This document shows, one piece after another, positions 1-5,866 of a stretch of DNA of 6,108 bases (positions are counted from its first letter, which is position 1; each line of letters opens with the position of its first letter). The position numbers and the translations under genes are program-made. Origin of the DNA: Thioploca sp. (lineage in GTDB: Bacteria; Pseudomonadota; Gammaproteobacteria; Beggiatoales; Beggiatoaceae); contig DRQV01000240.1 in assembly GCA_011371325.1 (NCBI GenBank), positions 1 through 6,108 of the forward strand. The letters are read 5' to 3'. The notes beneath the pieces were generated by a model. It saw only the letters and a list, made by a program, of their open reading frames with translations, did no database searches and was not told the origin of the DNA.

Positions 1-288
1 AGAAGGTCCAGCTGGGAACAATTCATAGATAGCTTTAGTATCCACTTTTTTATCATTCCATTTAGTTTGCATACTTTTAGTTAACTTACGCATATTTGGT
101 TGATTACCAGCATTATTGATAAATTCATCCCGTAAATAATTAATAACATCCCAATGCCGTTGAGTCATTTCCTCGATACCTTCACTTGCTGCAATAACCT
201 TAGCAACATCCTCATTCCAGTCATCTATTTCAACTAAATAACCGTTAGCATCAGCTTCTACTGTGTTACCATTGACTTCATATGCCAT
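1..288 (-). CDS. TusE/DsrC/DsvC-family sulfur relay protein (3' end cut off)
   Basis: Reverse-strand reading gives 96 residues without a stop, beginning MAYEVNGNTVEADANGYLVE and running to LFPAGPS at base 1. The core pattern is that of the DsrC/TusE family: the N-terminal strand pair with NGYL (16-19), DDW (22-24), MTQRHWDVINYLRDEF (41-56) and the YELFPAGPS segment (88-96) just before the flexible C-terminal arm. These small cytoplasmic proteins carry sulfur or protein trisulfide in sulfite-reductase and tRNA-thiolation pathways. The arm with one or two conserved cysteines lies beyond the window, so the functional class cannot be settled. The NNAGNQPNMRKL stretch (58-69) resembles, from memory, the DsrC-like regulatory (Rsp) homologues that lack the cysteines. 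Family length is about 105-115 residues, so some 10-20 are missing. The start is supported by an AGGGT Shine-Dalgarno six bases upstream (295-299). It is divergent from the GspF/PilC-family gene. Confidence 0.9.
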   Translation of the reverse strand, partial: MAYEVNGNTVEADANGYLVEIDDWNEDVAKVIAASEGIEEMTQRHWDVINYLRDEFINNAGNQPNMRKLTKSMQTKWNDKKVDTKAIYELFPAGPS

Positions 289-496
289 AGTTTTACCCTA
301 TGTTTGTATTAATTTTAATGTAAAGAACTTTCTAAACTATAAAATAACTTCGCATTTAAAACTTTCAAGTTTATAAATTTTTAGTTTTTATATAAAATAA
401 CGTAAACATACGAAATATATAGTATTTAGAAAGTGTAATTTGAATGAAAATTGTACTTAGTTTAAAATTTAAAATCAACCCTAAATTGAGTTAATA
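289..496. promoter_or_regulatory. Divergent intergenic region with AT-rich promoters
   Basis: This 208-base spacer separates two divergent genes, so it should hold promoters in both directions. It is very AT-rich. A short palindrome, AAACTT-TC-AAGTTT, sits at 359-372 near its middle and could be an operator, though such dyads are frequent at this base composition. No convincing -10/-35 pair was found for the leftward gene. The rightward candidate is listed separately. Confidence 0.45.
440..468 (+). promoter_or_regulatory. Candidate sigma70-type promoter for the GspF/PilC-family gene
   Basis: TTGAAT (440-445) and TAAAAT (463-468) are separated by exactly 17 bases. The first matches the -35 consensus at 4 of 6 positions and the second the -10 at 5 of 6. 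Transcription would start near 475, giving a leader of about 20 bases before the ATG at 497. The AT-rich background makes chance matches common, so this is only a candidate. Confidence 0.35.
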
Positions 497-1726
497 ATGT
501 CACAATTATTTTTCTATAAAGCGATGGACAATAATGGTCATGTTATCCAAGGCCAATTAAATGCTGATAACATTAATAATTTAGAAGCTCGTTTGGAACG
601 AATGGAATTATATTTAATCCATTACCATACTAAAAAAACTCGTAATTATAGAGTCGGTAAAGTAACTCGTCAAGAATTAATTACTTTTACTTTTTATATG
701 GAAAACTTAACCAGAGCTGGAGTACCTTTGATAGAAGGTTTGGAAGATTTACGAGATAGTTTACCACAATCAAGATTTAAAGAAATAATTTCTAGTTTGA
801 TAGAAAGTATTGAAGGTGGAGCAAAACTATCTGATGCTATGAGTAATTTCCCCGAGACATTTGATCAAGTGTTTACTAATTTAATTAATGCTGGTGAGGA
901 AAGTGGTAATTTAGCTACCGTGTTTAAACATATGACGGATTCATTAAAATGGAATGATGAAATGATAGCTAAAACTAAAAAAATGCTTATGTATCCAGCT
1001 TTTATGGGGATTGTTATTATTAGTGTATTATTTTTCCTAATGATTTATCTAGTTCCACAATTGATCAATTTTGTAAAAAGTGTTGGTACCGAATTACCAT
1101 TTCATACTAAAATGTTATTTTATATATCTGATATATTCGTCAATTATTGGTATATTATTTTAATGGTTCCAGTTATAGTATTTTTACTAATTAAATCTAT
1201 GGCGAAAATTAGTCCTAGTTTTTGTTTCGCAATTGATAATTTTAAATTAAGAGTTTGGGTAATTGGCCCCATTTTACAGAAAATTATTTTGGCCAGATTT
1301 GCTACTTTCTTTGCATTATTATATAGTTCTGGTATAACAGTATTGGATAGTTTAGATATTACCAAGAAATTGGCTAATAATTTAGTGATTGAAGATGCCT
1401 TACAGCAGGTGAGAAATAACGTATCAGAGGGAATTAGCATCAGTGAAAGCTTTGAAAAAACTCATTTATTCCCACCTTTAGTATTACGCATGGTAGCTAT
1501 TGGTGAAGCAACTGGCGAATTAGATAATTCATTATTAAATGTAAGCTATTTTTATGACCGTGAAGTAAAAGATTCCATAGATAAAATGCAAACTATCATC
1601 GAACCTATGATGACAGTAATTTTAGGACTATTATTAGGTTGGGTTATAATGTCAGTATTAGGGCCTATTTATGATTCAATTGCTAGTTTTGAACAAGCCA
1701 AAGTATATAATCCTACACAAAGATAG
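497..1726 (+). CDS. Type II secretion system F-family protein (GspF/PilC-like inner-membrane platform)
   Basis: This 409-residue protein has the family's usual length and layout. A short N-terminal FFYKAMDNNGHVIQGQL segment is followed by two T2SSF domains (about 64-187 and 266-388). Each repeats the family pattern: AGVPLIEGLEDL (75-86) with AGEESGNL (132-139), and SSGITVLDSLDI (277-288) with IGEATGEL (335-342). Hydrophobic helices lie near 167-189, 215-235 and 370-390. In type IV pilus or type II secretion machines this protein is the inner-membrane platform that couples the assembly ATPase to pilin polymerisation. Which machine it serves is unclear, because no GspE/PilB ATPase, prepilin peptidase or pilin gene is adjacent. 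The start is fixed by an in-frame TAA at 482-484. The only Shine-Dalgarno candidate is a weak GAG (488-490). Family call is secure; the PilC versus GspF assignment is open. Confidence 0.93.
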   Translation: MSQLFFYKAMDNNGHVIQGQLNADNINNLEARLERMELYLIHYHTKKTRNYRVGKVTRQELITFTFYMENLTRAGVPLIEGLEDLRDSLPQSRFKEIISSLIESIEGGAKLSDAMSNFPETFDQVFTNLINAGEESGNLATVFKHMTDSLKWNDEMIAKTKKMLMYPAFMGIVIISVLFFLMIYLVPQLINFVKSVGTELPFHTKMLFYISDIFVNYWYIILMVPVIVFLLIKSMAKISPSFCFAIDNFKLRVWVIGPILQKIILARFATFFALLYSSGITVLDSLDITKKLANNLVIEDALQQVRNNVSEGISISESFEKTHLFPPLVLRMVAIGEATGELDNSLLNVSYFYDREVKDSIDKMQTIIEPMMTVILGLLLGWVIMSVLGPIYDSIASFEQAKVYNPTQR

Positions 1727-1758
1727 TATTACATGCACACAGCGACTCAAACTTAACT

Positions 1759-1780
1759 ATTTAAAATATTAAATCTTTTT
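1759..1780 (+). terminator. Weak terminator-like hairpin after the GspF/PilC-family gene
   Basis: ATTTAA (1759-1764) and TTAAAT (1769-1774) can pair around an AATA loop, followed by CTTTTT. The position 32 bases after the stop codon is right for a terminator, but the stem has no G-C pairs and would be very unstable, so this is only a possibility. Confidence 0.22.
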
Positions 1781-1824
1781 CTGAAGTAAAAGATAAAAGT
1801 AAATAAAGAATTACGAGACTATTA

Positions 1825-1900
1825 AGTTAAGTAATTAGGGTAACGGGATTATCCACACAAATTATCATATTGTGTAAGGACAATCCGGTTTCTCTTAACT
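1825..1900 (+). promoter_or_regulatory. Large two-part hairpin in the leader of the V-ATPase B gene
   Basis: Three nested complementary segments are visible. AGTTAAG (1825-1831) pairs perfectly with CTTAACT (1894-1900). ACGGGATTATCC (1843-1854) pairs with GGACAATCCGGT (1878-1889) at 10 of 12 positions. ACACAA (1855-1860) pairs with TTGTGT (1870-1875) around a nine-base loop. The arms are joined by an 11/4 internal loop and a two-base bulge. The middle stem is much richer in G-C than its surroundings. The structure ends 22 bases before the ATG at 1923. It has an A-run rather than a T-run after it, so it is not an intrinsic terminator on this strand. It could be a structured mRNA leader, a small RNA or a short palindromic repeat element. 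The base pairing is seen; any function is inferred. Confidence 0.6.
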
Positions 1901-1922
1901 AGAAAAAAATTAAAACAAACCC

Positions 1923-3302
1923 ATGAAAGAATACCGAATGGCTTCAGCAGTGCGAGACGCATTGTTATTTTTAAAAGGTGTACCTAATATCGCATTAGGC
2001 GACCGAGTATTAGTCCAAGACCATATTGGCAATAAACGCAATGGCCAAGTTATCCAAACCACCAAAGAAATAGTACTAGTTCAAGTATTTGAGGGTACAG
2101 CTGACCTTGATATAGAAAATACTTGGGTACGATTTTTAGAACAACCATTTGAACTACCATTATCACCAGATTTACTCGGACGAATATTTAACGGAATTGG
2201 ACAAGCTCGTGACGGACGGCCACATATAATCTCTAGCTTAAAACGCAACGTTAATGGCTCTTCAGTAAATCCAATTGCCAGAGCCTATCCAAGCGAATTT
2301 ATCCAAACTGGTATTTCTACTATAGACGGTCTAAACTCCCTAGTTCGAGGCCAAAAACTACCCATATTTTCCGGTTCTGGTCTGCCACATAATAGATTGG
2401 CATCTCAAATCGTCCGCCAAGCAAAATTGCCTGGAAAAGAGTCCCAATTTGCTGTAGTTTTTGCCGCAATGGGAGTATCTTATGCTGATGCCAGATTTTT
2501 TCAAGAAGAATTTGAAGCTAGTGGAGTTTTGAATAACGTAGTTATGTTCATCAATCACGCCGATGATCCACCGATGGAACGGTTGATTTTACCACGAACT
2601 GCTCTCACTGCTGCTGAATATTTGGCTTATGATTTGGACTTGCACGTCTTAGTAGTTATTACTGATATGACTAACTATGCTGAAGCATTGCGAGAAGTAG
2701 CTACAGCAAAAGGTGATGTACCAGCTCGGAAAGGTTATCCAGGTTATTTATACTCTGATTTAGCTGAAATTTACGAACGAGCAGGACGGATTAAAAATCG
2801 GCATGGTTCTATTACGATGATTCCTGTTGTTAGTATGCCCAGCGATGATATAACTCATCCGATTCCAGATTTGACTGGTTATATTACCGAAGGACAGATT
2901 GTTCTCAGTCGAGAATTATACAATCAAGGTATTTACCCACCAGTCAACATTCCACCTTCATTGTCTCGTTTAATGAAAGATGGTATCGGTAAAGGTCATA
3001 CTCGTGAAGATCATTCTCGGGTTGCCAACCAAATTTATGCGGCTTATACTAAAGCTTTAGATGCCCGAAATTTAGCTTCTATTATTGGGGCTGAAGAACT
3101 CTCAGAATTAGATCAAAAATACTTAGAATTTGCTAAAGGCTTTGAAGAACAATTTGGTGGTCAAGGCGAAACTGTGAATCGAAATATCATTGAAACTTTA
3201 GAATTAGCTTGGGAATTATTATCTATTTTACCAAAAGATACTTTGACTAGAATGAATCAAGAGGATGTTGCTAAGTATTATCTGGAACAGGAAACAACAT
3301 AA
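1923..3302 (+). CDS. ntpB: V-type ATP synthase/ATPase subunit B (non-catalytic regulatory subunit)
   Basis: This 459-residue protein is full length for the family. It opens with the conserved KEYR (2-5), which favours the ATG at 1923 over an in-frame ATG at 1938. It has the beta-barrel domain (about 5-75), the nucleotide-fold domain and a helical C-terminal domain. Hallmarks of B rather than A: the P-loop is replaced by IFSGSGLPHNRLA (148-160), and SLSRLMKDGIGKGHTREDH (346-364) carries Arg349, equivalent to the arginine finger supplied to the catalytic A site. GYPGYLYSDLAEIYERAGR (271-289) is also typical. Subunit B alternates with A in the cytoplasmic A3B3 head of a proton- or sodium-translocating rotary enzyme. 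Subunits A, D, E, I and K are not here, although A and D normally flank B. No clear Shine-Dalgarno precedes it; the leader holds a large hairpin. The stop overlaps the rnfE start. Confidence 0.96.
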   Translation: MKEYRMASAVRDALLFLKGVPNIALGDRVLVQDHIGNKRNGQVIQTTKEIVLVQVFEGTADLDIENTWVRFLEQPFELPLSPDLLGRIFNGIGQARDGRPHIISSLKRNVNGSSVNPIARAYPSEFIQTGISTIDGLNSLVRGQKLPIFSGSGLPHNRLASQIVRQAKLPGKESQFAVVFAAMGVSYADARFFQEEFEASGVLNNVVMFINHADDPPMERLILPRTALTAAEYLAYDLDLHVLVVITDMTNYAEALREVATAKGDVPARKGYPGYLYSDLAEIYERAGRIKNRHGSITMIPVVSMPSDDITHPIPDLTGYITEGQIVLSRELYNQGIYPPVNIPPSLSRLMKDGIGKGHTREDHSRVANQIYAAYTKALDARNLASIIGAEELSELDQKYLEFAKGFEEQFGGQGETVNRNIIETLELAWELLSILPKDTLTRMNQEDVAKYYLEQETT

Positions 3303-3928
3303 TGACTCAATACGCAAAAATTATTCGGGATGGTTTATGGGATAATAATCCTGGCTTAGTTCAATTACTAGGATTATGTCCATTATTAGCTGTAACTGGA
3401 ACTATTGTAAATGGTATCGGTTTAGGGATAGCGACTACTTTAACCTTGGTAACTTCCAATGTTACCGTTTCTTTAATCCGTAATATTGTACCAAATGAAA
3501 TCCGTTTGCCAGTATTTGTGTTAATCATCGCTTCATTTGTTACCATTATTGAAATGATGCTGAAAGCTTTTTATTACGATTTATATTTGGCATTAGGTAT
3601 ATTTATCCCACTTATCGTTACTAACTGTTCAATCATTGGTAGAGCAGAGGCATTTGCTTCCAAACAACCGGTTGATAAGGCTTTTGTAGATGGATTAATG
3701 ATGGGAATTGGTTTTACAATTGCGTTAGCAATATTAGGTGGAATGCGAGAATTGTTAGGCTATGGAACTTTATTTACTCAAGCAGAATTGATGTTTGGCC
3801 AAGCTTGGATGACAGTTACTGTATTTGATAATTATCACAACTTTTTATTGGCAGTATTACCACCTGGAGCATTCTTTGGTTTAGGTTTATTGATTGCGTT
3901 TAAAAACGCTATGCGGAAGATTTCATAA
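3302..3928 (+). CDS. rnfE: Electron transport complex subunit RnfE/RsxE
   Basis: This 208-residue, strongly hydrophobic protein matches the RnfE/NqrD family, with about six membrane helices (roughly 20-38, 40-60, 70-90, 94-112, 130-150, 180-200). Signature segments are NNPGLVQLLGLCPLLAVTGT (15-34), LGIFIPLIVTNCSIIGRAEA (98-117) and GMRELLGYGTLF (147-158). Cys26 and Cys109 are the family cysteines that, with the partner subunit RnfA, hold an intramembrane iron-sulfur centre. Rnf couples electron transfer between ferredoxin and NAD to ion movement; the E. coli Rsx version keeps SoxR reduced. rnfE normally ends an rnfABCDGE operon, often followed by nth. Neither is present. Instead its ATG shares one base with the stop of ntpB (TAATG), implying translational coupling. 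RnfE is favoured over NqrD by overall sequence feel and length, but the two are close relatives. Confidence 0.92.
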   Translation: MTQYAKIIRDGLWDNNPGLVQLLGLCPLLAVTGTIVNGIGLGIATTLTLVTSNVTVSLIRNIVPNEIRLPVFVLIIASFVTIIEMMLKAFYYDLYLALGIFIPLIVTNCSIIGRAEAFASKQPVDKAFVDGLMMGIGFTIALAILGGMRELLGYGTLFTQAELMFGQAWMTVTVFDNYHNFLLAVLPPGAFFGLGLLIAFKNAMRKIS

Positions 3929-4047
3929 TATTGCTAAAAAATAGTTCTTATTATTGGCATAACTATTGCCTTGCAGTAAAGTAATTTAACAACTTGTAAT
4001 TATAATTTTTTAATTACAATATACTGAAAAGTAATAGGAAAATAATT
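3929..4047. other. Spacer between rnfE and the exported ClpP-like protease gene
   Basis: Two dyads are visible. AATAGTT (3940-3946) pairs with AACTATT (3961-3967), and its loop contains GGC that could also pair with the GCC just after it. TTGTAATTA (3994-4002) pairs with TAATTACAA (4011-4019) around an eight-base loop. Neither has the G-C stem plus T-run of a good terminator. TATACT (4020-4025) is a possible -10 box without a well-spaced -35. A clear Shine-Dalgarno AGGA (4036-4039) lies eight bases before the ATG at 4048. Confidence 0.4.
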
Positions 4048-5346
4048 ATGAACTTTACTAAAATTGTATTTTATTTAGTTTTATTTATGTTAACCAGTTT
4101 TGCCTATGCTCAAAATGAGGAAGTTCTTGAATTACAAATGGAAGAAACTCTTGAGATACAGGATGTACAGTTGGAAACTAAATATCATTACGGTAATCAA
4201 ATAGATGTTCTCACAGAAAAAGTGAATATGCTAAAATTGCAACAAGAAAAGTTAAGGTTAGAGCATATTGGTAAGTTATTAAAACTTGAGCAAGAAAAAG
4301 AACGATTATTGTTGGAAAATAAATTATATTCTGCTAAAAATAATAACCTATTGGCAGAAAAAATTGCCATTAAAAAACGTTTGAGTTTGGAAAATGATAT
4401 TAGTAATAAACAACATAAATTAACTCAGATTGATCTTGAACAGGAGCTAGATAATTTATCAATTAAAAACGATATTATGGAAGAACGTAATAAATATAAA
4501 CAGTTGGAATTTGAAGCCGAATTGAGAGAGCTTAATTTTAGGAAACTTAAATTAGACAAACAGATTAGCGAAAGAAATAAGCAACGAGAATGGAATAGTC
4601 AAGTTAATATTCCCCAAAATTATTCTAAAGAACCATTTGTCGATGGTAAGTTGACCATTAGTGATCGCAAGATAATTTTAGATGGACCAATCATATTTGG
4701 GACGGCCAATTATATAGTAGAACGGATTAATTACTTCAATAATAAAAACGAAGAATATCCTATTTTCTTAGTAATTGGCTATTGCCGAGGAGGCTCAGTG
4801 ATGGAAGGTGTACGAATTTTGAAAGCTATGAAAAATAGTATTGCTCCAGTATATGTAGTAGTTAAATCGTTTGCTGCTAGTATGGCGGCAATAATTACTA
4901 CTTTAGCAGAACATTCATATGCTTATCCTGATGCGATTATTTTACACCATCAAGTATGGGGTTATTCCAAAGGTAATAAAACTGAACAGTTAGAAAATTT
5001 AAGAATTTTAGAAGAATGGTCAGATCGAGTATTATCACCAATTGCTGATAAAATGGGAATCACTCTAACTGAGTTAGTAGAAGAAATGTATGAAAATAGT
5101 TCCAGTGGCGATTGGATGGAATTTGCTGATAGTGCAGTTAAATATTCTTGGGTTGATGATATTGTTGAAGATATTAGAGATAATTCTGTTATACAACAAC
5201 CTAATACTGAGATGATAAACCCAGGAGAAACCATTCTCGCATCAAATAATGTAGACCAAAAAGGCAATCAGTTTTCCATATTACCAAAACCTAGACCTTT
5301 TGATGTATATCATTTATATAATCCAGATAATTATTATCGATATTAA
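4048..5346 (+). CDS. Exported coiled-coil ClpP-class serine protease
   Basis: This 432-residue protein begins with a classic signal peptide: Lys5, a hydrophobic core (7-16) and a likely signal peptidase I cut after Ala-Tyr-Ala (19-21), with no lipobox. Residues about 52-182 are Leu/Lys/Glu-rich and read as a long coiled coil, including a 16-residue near-repeat (LKLQQEKLRLE at 62-72, LKLEQEKERLLLE at 78-90). From about 198 to 375 lies a ClpP/crotonase-like fold: the oxyanion-loop glycines in CRGGSVMEG (246-254), nucleophile Ser278 in FAASMA, His301 in LHHQVWGY and Asp355 in GDWM, followed by the family-like VKYSWVDDIV (364-373). Spacing and context match the ClpP triad, so it should be an active peptidase, here outside the cytoplasm and thus without a Clp ATPase. 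The tail (380-432) is low in complexity and ends in a tyrosine-rich stretch. A strong Shine-Dalgarno supports the start. The substrate is unknown. Confidence 0.85.
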   Translation: MNFTKIVFYLVLFMLTSFAYAQNEEVLELQMEETLEIQDVQLETKYHYGNQIDVLTEKVNMLKLQQEKLRLEHIGKLLKLEQEKERLLLENKLYSAKNNNLLAEKIAIKKRLSLENDISNKQHKLTQIDLEQELDNLSIKNDIMEERNKYKQLEFEAELRELNFRKLKLDKQISERNKQREWNSQVNIPQNYSKEPFVDGKLTISDRKIILDGPIIFGTANYIVERINYFNNKNEEYPIFLVIGYCRGGSVMEGVRILKAMKNSIAPVYVVVKSFAASMAAIITTLAEHSYAYPDAIILHHQVWGYSKGNKTEQLENLRILEEWSDRVLSPIADKMGITLTELVEEMYENSSSGDWMEFADSAVKYSWVDDIVEDIRDNSVIQQPNTEMINPGETILASNNVDQKGNQFSILPKPRPFDVYHLYNPDNYYRY

Positions 5347-5360
5347 TTCGCATAAATTAA

Positions 5361-5393
5361 GCTGGGGGTAAAGTACAAAACCCAGCAGTTTTT
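5361..5393 (+). terminator. Intrinsic terminator after the ClpP-like protease gene
   Basis: GCTGGG (5361-5366) pairs with CCCAGC (5381-5386) around a 14-base loop, followed by AG and five T residues (5389-5393). It starts 15 bases after the stop codon at 5344-5346. It is the only G-C-rich stem with a T-run in the window and should end transcription of the protease gene. Confidence 0.8.
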
Positions 5394-5866
5394 AGAAATA
5401 ATTTATTCATAAGAATCTGCTAGTTAAAGATTATTTGGCGTAGTATCAAAACCTTCTTGCTTTTTTAATTGGCGGTAGTTAGAAATCCTAAAAGTTGTGC
5501 AATTTCTTGTTCAGTTTGTCCATACAATTGTATCTTTCCTTTCCATATTATTAGTGGTTACGCAATTGAATTAATAATTTCTGATAGTATCAAGGTCAGG
5601 ATAAATTCAGTTGTAATCTCTGAAATAATAATTCTCGGCAAATAGTTTATCTAATATCATTAAACCTCAAAATTAGTTAGTCTCATGTTATTAATGTGAG
5701 TTTGGTTATGGATCAATAATTTATTAAGCTTGTTTCATAAATAGTGATATGTTAAGATTATTATCGATTTAGATATAAAATTAGAAACATTAAAATACTC
5801 TTCAAAGTATCCTACAAAAATTAACTAGAATTTATGTTTTTAATATTTTTGAGTGCATAATAAAAA
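5394..5866. other. Long AT-rich gap with no intact gene
   Basis: No intact open frame with a convincing start was found in this roughly 470-base stretch. Its left half (5424-5660, minus strand) holds a decayed coding relic, listed separately. A wobble-containing hairpin lies at 5682-5700 (CTCATGTT with AATGTGAG, three-base loop). The right part (5700-5866) is very AT-rich and must contain the promoter of the SPFH gene. No well-spaced -35/-10 pair stands out among many weak candidates. Confidence 0.5.
5424..5660 (-). pseudogene. Possible decayed gene fragment, product unrecognised
   Basis: Read on the minus strand, protein-like pieces appear in different frames. From 5660 one frame gives MILDKLFAENYYFRDYN, then a stop, then IYPDLDTIRNY, then a stop. 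In another frame, 5557 to 5486 encodes a piece containing IWKGKIQLYGQTEQEIAQLL. At 5486 the reading resumes in the first frame as ISNYRQLKKQEGFDTTPNNL and ends at TAA (5424-5426). Splicing these by hand yields one plausible C-terminal end broken by a shift and several stops. The LYGxTEQEI piece loosely recalls C-termini of Eco57I-type restriction-modification enzymes, but that is too short to trust. It may simply be chance readings in non-coding DNA. Confidence 0.35.

Noticed and set aside
1144..1440. 98-codon open frame on the minus strand inside the GspF/PilC-family gene
   Set aside because: It lies fully antisense to a well-supported gene, has no recognisable protein pattern and follows from the codon bias of the sense gene.
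2364..2402. Missing P-loop in the V-ATPase subunit
   Set aside because: A degenerate P-loop (SGSGLPHN) is normal for non-catalytic B subunits and is not a sign of inactivation.
4001..4006. Perfect TATAAT upstream of the exported protease gene
   Set aside because: No acceptable -35 lies 16-18 bases upstream, there is no extended -10 TG, and the hexamer falls across the arm and loop of an AT dyad, so chance is likely.
4962..5267. 101-codon open frame on the minus strand inside the ClpP-like protease gene
   Set aside because: It is antisense to the catalytic-domain coding sequence, shows no family motif and is explained by the AT-rich sense codons. The shorter minus-strand frames at 2358-2558 and 3361-3546 were rejected for the same reason.
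1895..5830. Shared 10-mer TTAACTAGAA at 1895-1904 and 5821-5830, both shortly before start codons
   Set aside because: A single AT-rich 10-mer match within 6 kb, with different distances to the genes (18 and 36 bases), is not enough to call a regulatory repeat.
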